This document shows, one piece after another, positions 19,606-27,634 of a stretch of 64,000 nt of DNA. The DNA comes from Hyphomicrobiales bacterium (GTDB taxonomy: Bacteria; Pseudomonadota; Alphaproteobacteria; Rhizobiales; Rhizobiaceae): the NCBI GenBank assembly GCA_900466875.1, contig UBNQ01000025.1, positions 304,243-368,242 on the forward strand. Reading direction: 5' to 3'. The notes under the pieces are model-generated. The model worked only from the letters and a program-made list of their open reading frames with translations. It was not told the DNA's origin and made no database searches. Position 1 is the first letter of the stretch. Every line of letters begins with the position of its first letter. The position numbers and the translations under genes were made by a program.

Positions 19606-20946
19606 TTAATCCGCAGCCACCAGCTTCACGACTTCGGACGCAAGCACGCTGGCATCATATCCTTGCGACCTCGGCGTCAAACCCAGTCGGACGATCACGA
19701 GATCGAGAGACGGAATAACGAAAATATTCTGTCCGTCATGCCCGCTGATGACAAAGGATCCGGACGGCAGGCCGGCCTCTGATTTTGGCAACCACGTCTG
19801 CATTTTCGAATAGCGTCCGCCTGAACTCCGGTTCGGCACATGCATAGCGTCCATAAACCCGGCCGGCAGCAGCCTCGCTCCGTTCCAGACGCCGTCATGC
19901 GCCAAAAACATCCCGAGGCGCGCCCAGTCACGTGCCGTCGCATACATGTAGGAACTGCCGACGAAGGTTCCGGCCGCATCCGTCTCCATGACCGCACTCG
20001 TCATTCCGAGCGGAGCAAAGATCGCGCGACGCGGGTAGCCCAGTGCGTCGGAATCATTTCCGATGCGATCCATCCAGATCTTTGAAAGCAGCACGGACGT
20101 GCCCGAAGAATAATTGAAGCGCGATCCGATACCCGCCTCCAATAGCGCATTCTCGACGAACCGAGCCATGTCAGGTTCGAGGAACAGCATGCGCGTCACG
20201 TCGGCGACCGTTCCGTAGTTCTCGTTGAACGCGAGGCCGCTTTCCATTGCCAGGAGATCGGCAATGCGAATGCCCGCGCGACCATCACTCCGCCATGCGG
20301 GAAACAGGCCATTCTCGTCCGTAGAGAGCCGGTTCTCCATCATCAATCGGCCTATGATTGCGGCATTGACTGTCTTCGTCATAGACCAGCCGAGAAGTGG
20401 CGTATCCTTGGAAAACCCATCGCCATAAGCTTCGGCGACAATGTTTCCGTCTTTGACGATGACGATGGCCCGCATGCCCGGCCCGGTTAAAGCACTGTCT
20501 GAAAGCAGCGACGCAAGAGATTCATCCGACTCTGCTTTATCGCCCTCAGGCCACAAGGCCTCGGCGTTCCGCGTCGCAGAGAGGTTCGTCGCATCCGCAG
20601 CCGGAAGCATAACGCCGACGGGCACGACCGTGCAGCCTGTTTCCTCCCGGTAAACCGCCTCGCTCGGCGCAATCGATCCCAGAAGCGCCGCCTCGACACG
20701 CTTCGCCTCGCCGTCAACGGCAACCCGCATCAGGCGCAAGAGCGGATGTCCGGGTGCCTGAACGTCCTGAGCCAGAACCTCATCGGGATCACGCTTGGCA
20801 ATGAAAACGTTGGAACAGACGATCTTGGCCGCGTAACCGCTGCCGACGCGCAGCAGATTGGGTGGAATGAAATAGAGCCACAGGCCGATGCCGATCGCGA
20901 CAGTGATCAACAATATCGCAAGACGACGAAAAAATCGCTTGAGCAC
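19606..20946 (-). CDS. Serine hydrolase, class C beta-lactamase/esterase family, membrane anchored
   Basis: From the GTG at 20946 (GGGAGG 6 bases upstream) the product is 446 residues with an N-terminal membrane anchor at about 8-27 and a beta-lactamase-fold domain. The catalytic tetrad SMTK appears in LLGWSMTKTVN, and YSSG in FNYSSGTS matches the Tyr motif. Such proteins include 6-aminohexanoate-dimer hydrolases, esterases and D-aminopeptidases; true beta-lactamase activity cannot be inferred. Substrate unknown. Confidence 0.82.
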   Translation of the reverse strand: MLKRFFRRLAILLITVAIGIGLWLYFIPPNLLRVGSGYAAKIVCSNVFIAKRDPDEVLAQDVQAPGHPLLRLMRVAVDGEAKRVEAALLGSIAPSEAVYREETGCTVVPVGVMLPAADATNLSATRNAEALWPEGDKAESDESLASLLSDSALTGPGMRAIVIVKDGNIVAEAYGDGFSKDTPLLGWSMTKTVNAAIIGRLMMENRLSTDENGLFPAWRSDGRAGIRIADLLAMESGLAFNENYGTVADVTRMLFLEPDMARFVENALLEAGIGSRFNYSSGTSVLLSKIWMDRIGNDSDALGYPRRAIFAPLGMTSAVMETDAAGTFVGSSYMYATARDWARLGMFLAHDGVWNGARLLPAGFMDAMHVPNRSSGGRYSKMQTWLPKSEAGLPSGSFVISGHDGQNIFVIPSLDLVIVRLGLTPRSQGYDASVLASEVVKLVAAD

Positions 20947-21111
20947 CAGCGCCTCCCTTTTCTTTGCCCCATGCAAGCAAAATCCGTAACCCAAGGGAAG
21001 GCCTGTTATCGATCAAACCGCTCACGATGAAGCAAGTCACAATGCGCGTCACGAAGCTGTAGCACGAAGCGGCTAAACGCCTCGCAACTCATGACGAGGC
21101 AGGATTTGATC

Positions 21112-22362
21112 ATGGCAGATATCGTGGAAGAACGTGGCTTGCAGCGAAACCGCAAGCTCAAGGACGCCCTTCTCCAGCACAAGGCGCTGTCTCCCCACGG
21201 CCTTTCCGAGCGGCTGTTCGGCCTGCTCTTTTCCGGCCTTGTCTATCCCCAGATATGGGAAGACCCGGCGGTGGACATGGATGCGATGGAACTGTCGGAA
21301 GGACATTCGATCGTCACCATCGGTTCGGGCGGCTGCAACATGCTCGCCTATCTTTCCCGCTCCCCCAAAACAATCGACGTCGTCGATCTCAATCGCCATC
21401 ACATCGCCCTGAACCGGCTGAAACTTGCGGCGTTCAAACATCTTCCGTCGCATGCCGATGTCGTCCGCCAGTTCGGCATGGACGGGCTGAAATCCAACAG
21501 CATGGCATTTGACGACCACATAGCGTGGAACCTCGACGAAGAAACGCGTGCCTACTGGCAGAAACGCTCCCTGACCGGCCGGCGTCGTGTCGAGGTCTTC
21601 AATGGCAACATCTACCGCACCGGCTTGCTCGGTCGCTTCATCACCCTCGGCCATATCATTGCCCGCCTGCATGGCGTCGATCTGAAGGAGTTTGCCAAGA
21701 CGCGCTCGCTCCGTGAACAGCGGCAGTTCTTCGATGCCAATATCGCCCCGCTTTTCGACCGGCCCCTGATCCGCTTCATCACCAGCCGGAAAAGCTCGCT
21801 CTTTGGCCTTGGCATCCCGCCGCAGCAATATGACGAGCTGGCAAGCCTTGCGCCGGGCGGCTCGATTGCGCCGGTCCTGCGAGAAAGACTTGAAAAGCTC
21901 GCCTGCCATTTCCCTCTGAACGACAACTATTTCGCCTGGCAGGCTTTCGCCCGGCGCTACCCGAAGCCTGAAGAGGGCAATCTCCCGGTCTATCTTCGCA
22001 CGGAAAACTACCGGGCGATCCGGGAAAATACGGATCGCGTCACCGTCCATCATGAAAGCGTCACCGGGTTGCTGGCGCGCAAACCGGCCGCTTCGGTCGA
22101 TCGTTTCATCCTGCTCGATGCGCAGGACTGGATGACCGACGACCAGTTGAATGCACTCTGGAGCGAGATCAATCGCACCGCCGCTCCCGGTGCCCGCGTG
22201 ATCTTCCGCACGGCTGCCGAAAAGAGCGTCATCGAGGGTCGTCTGCCGGACACGCTCCGGACGGAATGGGCCTATCTGGCGGAACGTTCGGCCGAACTCA
22301 ACCTGCAGGATCGGTCGGCCATCTATGGCGGCTTCCACATCTACGTGAAGGCAGGCCAGTGA
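21112..22362 (+). CDS. btaA: S-adenosylmethionine:diacylglycerol 3-amino-3-carboxypropyltransferase BtaA
   Basis: BtaA transfers the aminocarboxypropyl group of SAM to diacylglycerol, the first step to the phosphorus-free betaine lipid DGTS. The 416-residue product is of the DUF3419 family, with GLVYPQIWEDP near the N-terminus and the SAM-binding segment IGSGGCNMLAYLS followed by DVVDLNRHHIALN. Start at 21112 is chosen for AGGA 8 bases upstream. btaB overlaps its end. In rhizobia the pair is PhoB-controlled under phosphate limitation (known). Here only a partial Pho-like half site CTGTTAT (21003) is seen, so regulation is not settled. Confidence 0.93.
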   Translation: MADIVEERGLQRNRKLKDALLQHKALSPHGLSERLFGLLFSGLVYPQIWEDPAVDMDAMELSEGHSIVTIGSGGCNMLAYLSRSPKTIDVVDLNRHHIALNRLKLAAFKHLPSHADVVRQFGMDGLKSNSMAFDDHIAWNLDEETRAYWQKRSLTGRRRVEVFNGNIYRTGLLGRFITLGHIIARLHGVDLKEFAKTRSLREQRQFFDANIAPLFDRPLIRFITSRKSSLFGLGIPPQQYDELASLAPGGSIAPVLRERLEKLACHFPLNDNYFAWQAFARRYPKPEEGNLPVYLRTENYRAIRENTDRVTVHHESVTGLLARKPAASVDRFILLDAQDWMTDDQLNALWSEINRTAAPGARVIFRTAAEKSVIEGRLPDTLRTEWAYLAERSAELNLQDRSAIYGGFHIYVKAGQ

Positions 22363-23015
22363 GCGCCGAAGCGACCACGGACAACCATGCCGCAGACATG
22401 GACCGAATGTACCGCTACCAGCGGCACATCTACGACCTGACGCGGAAATATTACCTCTTCGGCCGTGACCGGATGATCGCCGGGCTGAAAGCCCCGGATG
22501 GTGCAAGCATCCTTGAGGTCGGTTGCGGCACCGGCCGAAATCTCGTGCTGACCCGCCGTAATTATCCCTCAGCGAAACTGTACGGCCTCGATATTTCTGC
22601 CGAGATGCTGCAGACGGCGCGGGCCAACCTAGCCGGTGGTCCTCAGCAGCCAACGCTGATCGTCGCGGACGCCACGAGTTTCCGCCCGGAAGATTTCCGC
22701 ATGGCCGGCTTCGACCGCATCATGATCTCCTATGCCGTGTCGATGATCCCGGCCTGGGAGGACGCGGTTGCGGCCGCATTGGCAGCCCTCAATCCCAAGG
22801 GGTCGCTGCATATCGTCGATTTCGGCCAGCAGGAGCGCCTGCCCGGCTGGTTCCGTCGGACGCTTCAGGCCTGGCTGAGACGTTTCCACGTTACCCCGCG
22901 AGCCAATCTTCGCGAGGTCCTGCAGGCGCGATCGGACGCCGCCAATGCGGAGATGATCTTCGAAGAGATCGGCAGAGGTTACGCCTGGCATGCGATCATC
23001 CGGAAGCGGGACTGA
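22359..23015 (+). CDS. btaB: Diacylglyceryl-homoserine N-methyltransferase BtaB
   Basis: BtaB methylates diacylglyceryl-homoserine three times to DGTS. The GTG start at 22359 overlaps the btaA stop by 4 bases (GTGA) and gives 218 residues. A class I SAM-methyltransferase fold is clear: ILEVGCGTGRNL at 51-62, LYGLDISAEML, and a late LHIVDFGQQERLPGWFRR motif. An open frame reaches back to 22266, but that stretch lies inside btaA and is a shadow. Confidence 0.92.
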   Translation: MSAEATTDNHAADMDRMYRYQRHIYDLTRKYYLFGRDRMIAGLKAPDGASILEVGCGTGRNLVLTRRNYPSAKLYGLDISAEMLQTARANLAGGPQQPTLIVADATSFRPEDFRMAGFDRIMISYAVSMIPAWEDAVAAALAALNPKGSLHIVDFGQQERLPGWFRRTLQAWLRRFHVTPRANLREVLQARSDAANAEMIFEEIGRGYAWHAIIRKRD

Positions 23016-23146
23016 CGCACTCGTTATCGAGCAGCTGATTTCCTCTTACCCATTCGTGACGGCACTATGATAAACGGGTTGTCCAAATACCGCGCGGCCT
23101 GATTCCGGCTGACAGCGGTACCCTTGCAGAGCAACCCGGATCATCC

Positions 23147-23929
23147 ATGCAGCGCACGCTTCTCGCCCTCGTCCTGACTGCCCTGATGGCGAGTTCCTGC
23201 ACCTCCACGAGTGATCTCATGGACACGGCAGCGATCAGCGGCACCAAGTTCAAGGACAACGATCCGCAGAATTTCGGCCGCAACCACCCCGGTCGCCATG
23301 AAGTCCACGGTATCGACCTGTCGAAGTGGAACGGTACGGGCATCGACTGGCAGACGGTCAAAAAATCCGGCGTCGCCTTTGTCTTTATCAAGGGTACCGA
23401 GGGCAAGGACCGTATCGACCCGGCTTTTACAACACACTGGCGCGGCGCGGCCAATGCCGGCATTCCGCACGCTGCCTACCACTTCTATTATTTCTGCTCG
23501 ACACCGGAGGATCAGGCCGATTGGTTCATTGCCAACGTCCCGAAGGAGGCCAACATGCTGCCCCCGGTCTTGGACATGGAATGGAACCCAGCCTCGCCGA
23601 CCTGCAAATTGAGGCCCGACGCAGCAACGGTGCGTGAGGTGATGCGGCGTTTCATGGCGCGTATCGAGGCTCATTACGGCCGCAAGCCGATCATCTACAC
23701 ATCCGTCGATTTCCACCGCGATAACCTCGTCGGCGCTTTCAACGATTATCATTTCTGGGTCCGATCGGTGGCGGCTCATCCGAGCGAAATCTATACCGGC
23801 CGCAAATGGTCCTTCTGGCAATATACCGCGACCGGCGTCGTGCCGGGCATAAAGGGTGAAACGGATATCAACGTCTTTTCCGGCAGCGCCAGACACTGGA
23901 ATTCCTGGGTCGCCGCGGCAAACGACTGA
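23147..23929 (+). CDS. GH25 muramidase (lysozyme-like) lipoprotein
   Basis: The 260-residue product has a lipoprotein signal (lipobox ASSC, Cys18) and a glycoside hydrolase 25 domain from about residue 53: HGIDLSKWNG, VAFVFIKGTEG, LDMEWN (acid pair) and a C-terminal WSFWQYTATG motif. GH25 enzymes hydrolyse the beta-1,4 MurNAc-GlcNAc bond. It should sit in the periplasm. It is a third type of wall-cutting enzyme in this part of the window and could serve turnover, secretion-channel assembly or defence (inference). Confidence 0.88.
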   Translation: MQRTLLALVLTALMASSCTSTSDLMDTAAISGTKFKDNDPQNFGRNHPGRHEVHGIDLSKWNGTGIDWQTVKKSGVAFVFIKGTEGKDRIDPAFTTHWRGAANAGIPHAAYHFYYFCSTPEDQADWFIANVPKEANMLPPVLDMEWNPASPTCKLRPDAATVREVMRRFMARIEAHYGRKPIIYTSVDFHRDNLVGAFNDYHFWVRSVAAHPSEIYTGRKWSFWQYTATGVVPGIKGETDINVFSGSARHWNSWVAAAND

Positions 23930-24076
23930 CAAACGGCATTGGCGATTCGTAGTGCTGGCAATGTTATTGCGACTGCGCTAAATAGCCGACGACCGTGGCG
24001 CGGACGATGCGCGCCTCGACTTCAAAGTTTTTATTCGATCATCCCAATACACGCCACAGATCGCCAGGATCGCCTC

Positions 24077-25291
24077 ATGTCATTCCTCGACAGCCGCCGC
24101 TTTGCCCTTGCAGCCCTTATCGCCGGAGGACTGACCGTCCCCGCTTTCGCCCAGACACCGTCGACGGCGCCTGCGCCTGCCTGTGGCGGCGATATCACCG
24201 CCTTTCTCGCCGGCGTAAAGCAGGAGGCCATCTCCAAGGGCATCCCGGCAGCAGCGGTCGATGAAGCTCTTGCCGGTGCGCAGATCGACCCGAAGGTCCT
24301 GTCCCGCGACCGCGCCCAGGGCGTATTCCGTCAGACCTTCCTCGAATTCTCCCAGCGCACCGTAAGCCAGGCCCGCCTCGATATCGGCCGCCAGAAGCTG
24401 AAGCAGTATGCCGATGTCTTCTCCCGCGCCGAAAACGAATACGGCGTTCCGGCCGGCGTCATCACCGCCTTCTGGGCGATGGAAACCGATTTCGGTGCAG
24501 TCCAAGGCGATTTCAACACCCGCAACGCGCTGGTCACGCTTTCTCATGACTGCCGCCGTCCGGAACTGTTCCGCCCGCAGTTGATCGCGCTGATCGAAAT
24601 GGTGCAGCACGGCGACCTCAACCCGGCCACCAACACCGGTGCCTGGGCGGGTGAAATCGGTCAGGTCCAGATGCTGCCGGAAGACATCATCGCCCATGGC
24701 GTCGATGGCGACAACAGCGGCCATATCGATGTGAAAGGCAGCTCGCCGGACGCCGTCCTGACCGCAGCAAAGTTCATCCAGAGCATGGGCTGGAAGAAGG
24801 GCGAACCCTGGGTCCAGGAAGTCACCCTTCCCGAGACCCTGCCCTTCGAGAAATCCGGCCTCGGCAACGAGATCCCGGCGTCCGAATGGTTTTCCTATGG
24901 CGTGACCCCGCGCGACGGCGACACCAAGTTCGGCAACCTGCCCGCAGCGCTGATCCTGCCGCAGGGCCGCAAGGGACCGGCCTTCCTCGCCTACCCGAAT
25001 TTCGGCATTTACCTGCAGTGGAACCAGTCGTTCATCTATACGACCTCGGCCGCCTATTTCGCCACCCGCCTTTCCGGTGCACCGCCCTACCAGAAGACCA
25101 CGCCGGAACAGGGTCTGGACGTGGATGCGATGAAGGAGTTGCAGGCAAAGCTTGACGCCCATGGCCACGACGTCGGCAAGATCGATGGCATCCTCGGTTC
25201 CGGCACCCGCCAGGCCGTCCAGAAGGAACAGGCCCGCCTCGGCATGCCGGCCGATGGCTGGCCGACCCAGGCGCTTCTGCAGGCTCTCTAA
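24077..25291 (+). CDS. MltB-type lytic murein transglycosylase with peptidoglycan-binding domain
   Basis: The 404-residue product has a signal peptide (1-25, cut after AFA), a SLT_2/MltB catalytic domain with Glu136 in FWAMETDFG and the IGQVQMLPEDI segment, and a C-terminal PG_binding_1 repeat (LQAKLDAHGHDVGKIDGILG). It is soluble periplasmic rather than a lipoprotein. ATG at 24077 is chosen by the signal peptide and AGGA 8 bases upstream. A strong terminator follows at 25328. Confidence 0.92.
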   Translation: MSFLDSRRFALAALIAGGLTVPAFAQTPSTAPAPACGGDITAFLAGVKQEAISKGIPAAAVDEALAGAQIDPKVLSRDRAQGVFRQTFLEFSQRTVSQARLDIGRQKLKQYADVFSRAENEYGVPAGVITAFWAMETDFGAVQGDFNTRNALVTLSHDCRRPELFRPQLIALIEMVQHGDLNPATNTGAWAGEIGQVQMLPEDIIAHGVDGDNSGHIDVKGSSPDAVLTAAKFIQSMGWKKGEPWVQEVTLPETLPFEKSGLGNEIPASEWFSYGVTPRDGDTKFGNLPAALILPQGRKGPAFLAYPNFGIYLQWNQSFIYTTSAAYFATRLSGAPPYQKTTPEQGLDVDAMKELQAKLDAHGHDVGKIDGILGSGTRQAVQKEQARLGMPADGWPTQALLQAL

Positions 25292-25327
25292 GACCGGAAG
25301 TTGCGCAGGAAATTGACCCCATGACAC

Positions 25328-25360
25328 AAAACGGGTGGCGATATGATCGCCGCCCGTTTT
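25328..25360 (+). terminator. Rho-independent terminator after the MltB-type gene
   Basis: AAAACGGGTGGCGAT (25328-25342) pairs with ATCGCCGCCCGTTTT (25346-25360), a 15-bp stem with one G-T pair and the loop ATG. It ends in TTTT and then a T-rich stretch. The loop ATG at 25343 is in frame with the DMT gene but is not its start. Confidence 0.9.
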
Positions 25361-25396
25361 ATCTTTTGCATCCCCGCCAGAACCGCGAGCACCGAC

Positions 25397-26311
25397 ATGA
25401 CAGCAGAAGCGCCTCGATTGACCACGCTCGCCTGGGCCATGCTGTTCATTCTCGGTCTTCTCTGGGGCGGGTCTTTCTTTTTCGCCCGCATCGCGGTGCA
25501 GGAAGTGCCGCCGTTCACGCTTGTTCTTCTGCGGCTCGGCATAGCCGCCCTGGCATTGCACATCTACCTGCATGGCCGCTTCGGCACCTACGCGATCCTC
25601 AAGGAGCACTGGCGCTCCTTCCTGATCCTCGGCCTCATCAACAATGCCCTGCCCCACACATTGATCTTTTTTGGCCAGACGGAGATCGGCGCAGGCCTGG
25701 CCTCGATCCTCAACGCCACCACGCCGATCTGGACGGTGATCATCGCCAATCAGTGGACATCGGACGAAAAACTTACCGGCGCAAAACTCGCTGGCTGTGC
25801 CGCCGGCCTTGCCGGCACCTGCATCCTCATCGGCCCGAGCGCCATTACCGAAACCGCCGCTCCGCTCTGGGCACTCGTCCTCCCGGTTCTGGCTGCGATC
25901 TCATATGGCATAGCCGGCACCTACGGCAAGCGCTTCCGCGGCATTCCCGCGCCTGTGACGGCGACCGGGCAATTGACCGCTTCCACCCTGATCATGCTGC
26001 CGGTTTCCCTCATTGCCGACCAGCCCTGGACACTGGCGACGCCCTCGATCCATGCCATTGCCGCAATCATCGCCCTGGCGCTTCTATCGACCGCTCTGGG
26101 TTACCTGATCTACTTCAAAATCCTCTCGCTCGCCGGCGCGACCAACACCTCGCTCGTCACCCTGCTGGTTCCGCCAAGTGCGATCCTGCTCGGCGCCCTG
26201 TTCCTCGCAGAACGCCTCGCCCTGACGGATGTTCTGGGCATGGCGATCATCGGTTTCGGGCTCGTTTTGCTCGACGGCCGAATCCTTCGCATGCGCAAAA
26301 AGACGGCCTGA
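25397..26311 (+). CDS. EamA/DMT-family transporter
   Basis: The 304-residue membrane protein has about ten hydrophobic segments in two EamA repeats: first repeat with WGGSFFFARIAVQEVPPFTLVLLRL, second with YGIAGTYGKRFRG through LGALFLAERLALTDVLGMAIIGFG. DMT proteins export metabolites or amino acids; the substrate is unknown. Start 25397 avoids the upstream ATG that lies in the terminator loop. No clear ribosome-binding site is seen, so the start is somewhat uncertain. Confidence 0.82.
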   Translation: MTAEAPRLTTLAWAMLFILGLLWGGSFFFARIAVQEVPPFTLVLLRLGIAALALHIYLHGRFGTYAILKEHWRSFLILGLINNALPHTLIFFGQTEIGAGLASILNATTPIWTVIIANQWTSDEKLTGAKLAGCAAGLAGTCILIGPSAITETAAPLWALVLPVLAAISYGIAGTYGKRFRGIPAPVTATGQLTASTLIMLPVSLIADQPWTLATPSIHAIAAIIALALLSTALGYLIYFKILSLAGATNTSLVTLLVPPSAILLGALFLAERLALTDVLGMAIIGFGLVLLDGRILRMRKKTA

Positions 26312-26545
26312 AGATATCCCCAAGAGCGTCCTCACTCACGGAAAATAACGTTCATTAACAGACAAAGAGATTAATTTAACGCTCGGGAAAGCTTCGTTAA
26401 TACGAAATATTTTCTTTTAAATCAGATAGATAAACGAATAACGGATTACTAACGGACCGCTACTGCTGCGATGCAGCACAAATTTCCGCTTCCCATTTGC
26501 CACGGAACCGACATAAAATCCGACTGTCAACGCAAGGAGGCAGAC

Positions 26546-26623
26546 ATGGGACGGACATACCCCCTCAATCTCCTGGTAGTCGGTGCTGCATTCGCATTCA
26601 TCGCCTCGATGCTCTTCATCTAG
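26546..26623 (+). CDS. 25-residue hydrophobic peptide
   Basis: This is a short frame coding MGRTYPLNLLVVGAAFAFIA then SMLFI. It has a near-perfect AAGGAGG site 6 bases before the ATG, a single predicted membrane span covering most of its length, an AT-rich upstream region (26340-26450) and its own strong terminator at 26684. These together suggest a real small membrane protein. No function is recognised. Confidence 0.6.
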   Translation: MGRTYPLNLLVVGAAFAFIASMLFI

Positions 26624-26683
26624 GCCAAAAGACTACCGGTCGTATCTTGCATCCATGAACGTTTGATATGGACCCGAATTCTG

Positions 26684-26715
26684 AAAAACGCATGCTCCGC
26701 GGGGCATGCGTTTTT
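26684..26715. terminator. Bidirectional terminator between the 25-residue gene and metF
   Basis: AAAAACGCATGC (26684-26695) and GCATGCGTTTTT (26704-26715) make a perfect 12-bp stem with an 8-base loop and A/T tracts on both sides. It can serve the small plus-strand gene and minus-strand metF. Confidence 0.9.
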
Positions 26716-26735
26716 CATTTGCGACAGTCCCCGGT

Positions 26736-27626
26736 TCAGGCGGCGGCCTTCCGCATTCCGGGCTTATATCCGATATTGTCCAGCACGGCAGAGATAAGCG
26801 GCGCCCGGTTCATCGTGTAGAGATGAATGTGGTTGAACCCGTGGCGGCCCAGCTCTTCAATCTGCTCGGCTGCGACTTCGGCTGCAACCTTGGCCCGCTC
26901 CTCCGGTTTTTCGTCCAGCCCGTCGAATCGGGCATCCAGAAAACTCGGCACACTTGCCCCGCACCGTTTCGAAAAGCGCTTGAGCTGCGTCAGGTTCTGG
27001 ATCGGCATGATGCCGGGAATGACCGGAATGGTGACGCCGGCCGCAGCGACCTCGTCCATATAGCGGAAGAAGACTTCGTTATCGAAGAAGAACTGGGTCA
27101 GCGCGCGCGTGGCGCCCGCATCGGCCTTCTGCTTCAGAACGGCAATATCGGCCGTCATATCCCGGCTCTCGGGGTGTTTTTCGGGATACGCGGATACGGA
27201 TATATCGAAGTCACCATATTCCGCCAGCGCCTCAACGAGATCGGCCGTCCGCTGAAAGCCTTCTGCATGCGGTATGTAGAGCGTACCGATCCCGGCCGTA
27301 GGATCACCGCGCAATGCAACGATCCTGCGCACGCCCGCAGCCCGATATTCTTCAACGACAGCGCGCACTTCGTCTTTGGATGCGTCGACGCAGGTCAGGT
27401 GTGCCGCGGTCGGCAGGCTTGTCCTATCGATGATCCTGGTTACGGCGGAAAGCGTCGGCTCTCTGGTGGAGCCGCCTGCGCCATAGGTCACGGTAACGAA
27501 TTCCGGCTGCCAAAGCGCCAGGCGTTCCACCGTCTCGAACAGTTGCGCCTCCATCTCCCCGGATTTCGGCGGGAAGAATTCGAAAGAGATATCGAATCGC
27601 GGGCGTGTCGTGGTCTCGTTCATCAT
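26736..27626 (-). CDS. metF: Methylenetetrahydrofolate reductase MetF
   Basis: MetF makes 5-methyl-THF, the methyl donor for MetH, with FAD and NADH. The product is 296 residues from the ATG at 27626 (AGGA 6 bases upstream), with ISFEFFPPKSGEME, VTYGAGGSTREPT and TKDEVRAVV-like folate/FAD-binding segments, LRGDPTAGIG, and the FFDNEVFFRYMDE motif. It starts 8 bases after the ArsR-methyltransferase gene, so the two form one operon. Confidence 0.95.
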   Translation of the reverse strand: MMNETTTRPRFDISFEFFPPKSGEMEAQLFETVERLALWQPEFVTVTYGAGGSTREPTLSAVTRIIDRTSLPTAAHLTCVDASKDEVRAVVEEYRAAGVRRIVALRGDPTAGIGTLYIPHAEGFQRTADLVEALAEYGDFDISVSAYPEKHPESRDMTADIAVLKQKADAGATRALTQFFFDNEVFFRYMDEVAAAGVTIPVIPGIMPIQNLTQLKRFSKRCGASVPSFLDARFDGLDEKPEERAKVAAEVAAEQIEELGRHGFNHIHLYTMNRAPLISAVLDNIGYKPGMRKAAA

Positions 27627-27634
27627 GGCTCTTC

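Noticed and set aside
21003..21052. Pho box upstream of btaA
   Set aside because: Only one good half site (CTGTTAT) and a GTCAC pair with 12-base spacing instead of 11 were found, too weak to annotate.
21073..22653. Minus-strand frame of 526 codons
   Set aside because: It is antisense to btaA and btaB, which have clear family motifs and coupled starts.
25343..25396. Upstream start for the DMT transporter
   Set aside because: The ATG at 25343 is the loop of a rho-independent terminator; initiation there is implausible.
24080..25657. Minus-strand frame of 525 codons
   Set aside because: It is antisense to the MltB-type gene and crosses its terminator; no domain recognised.
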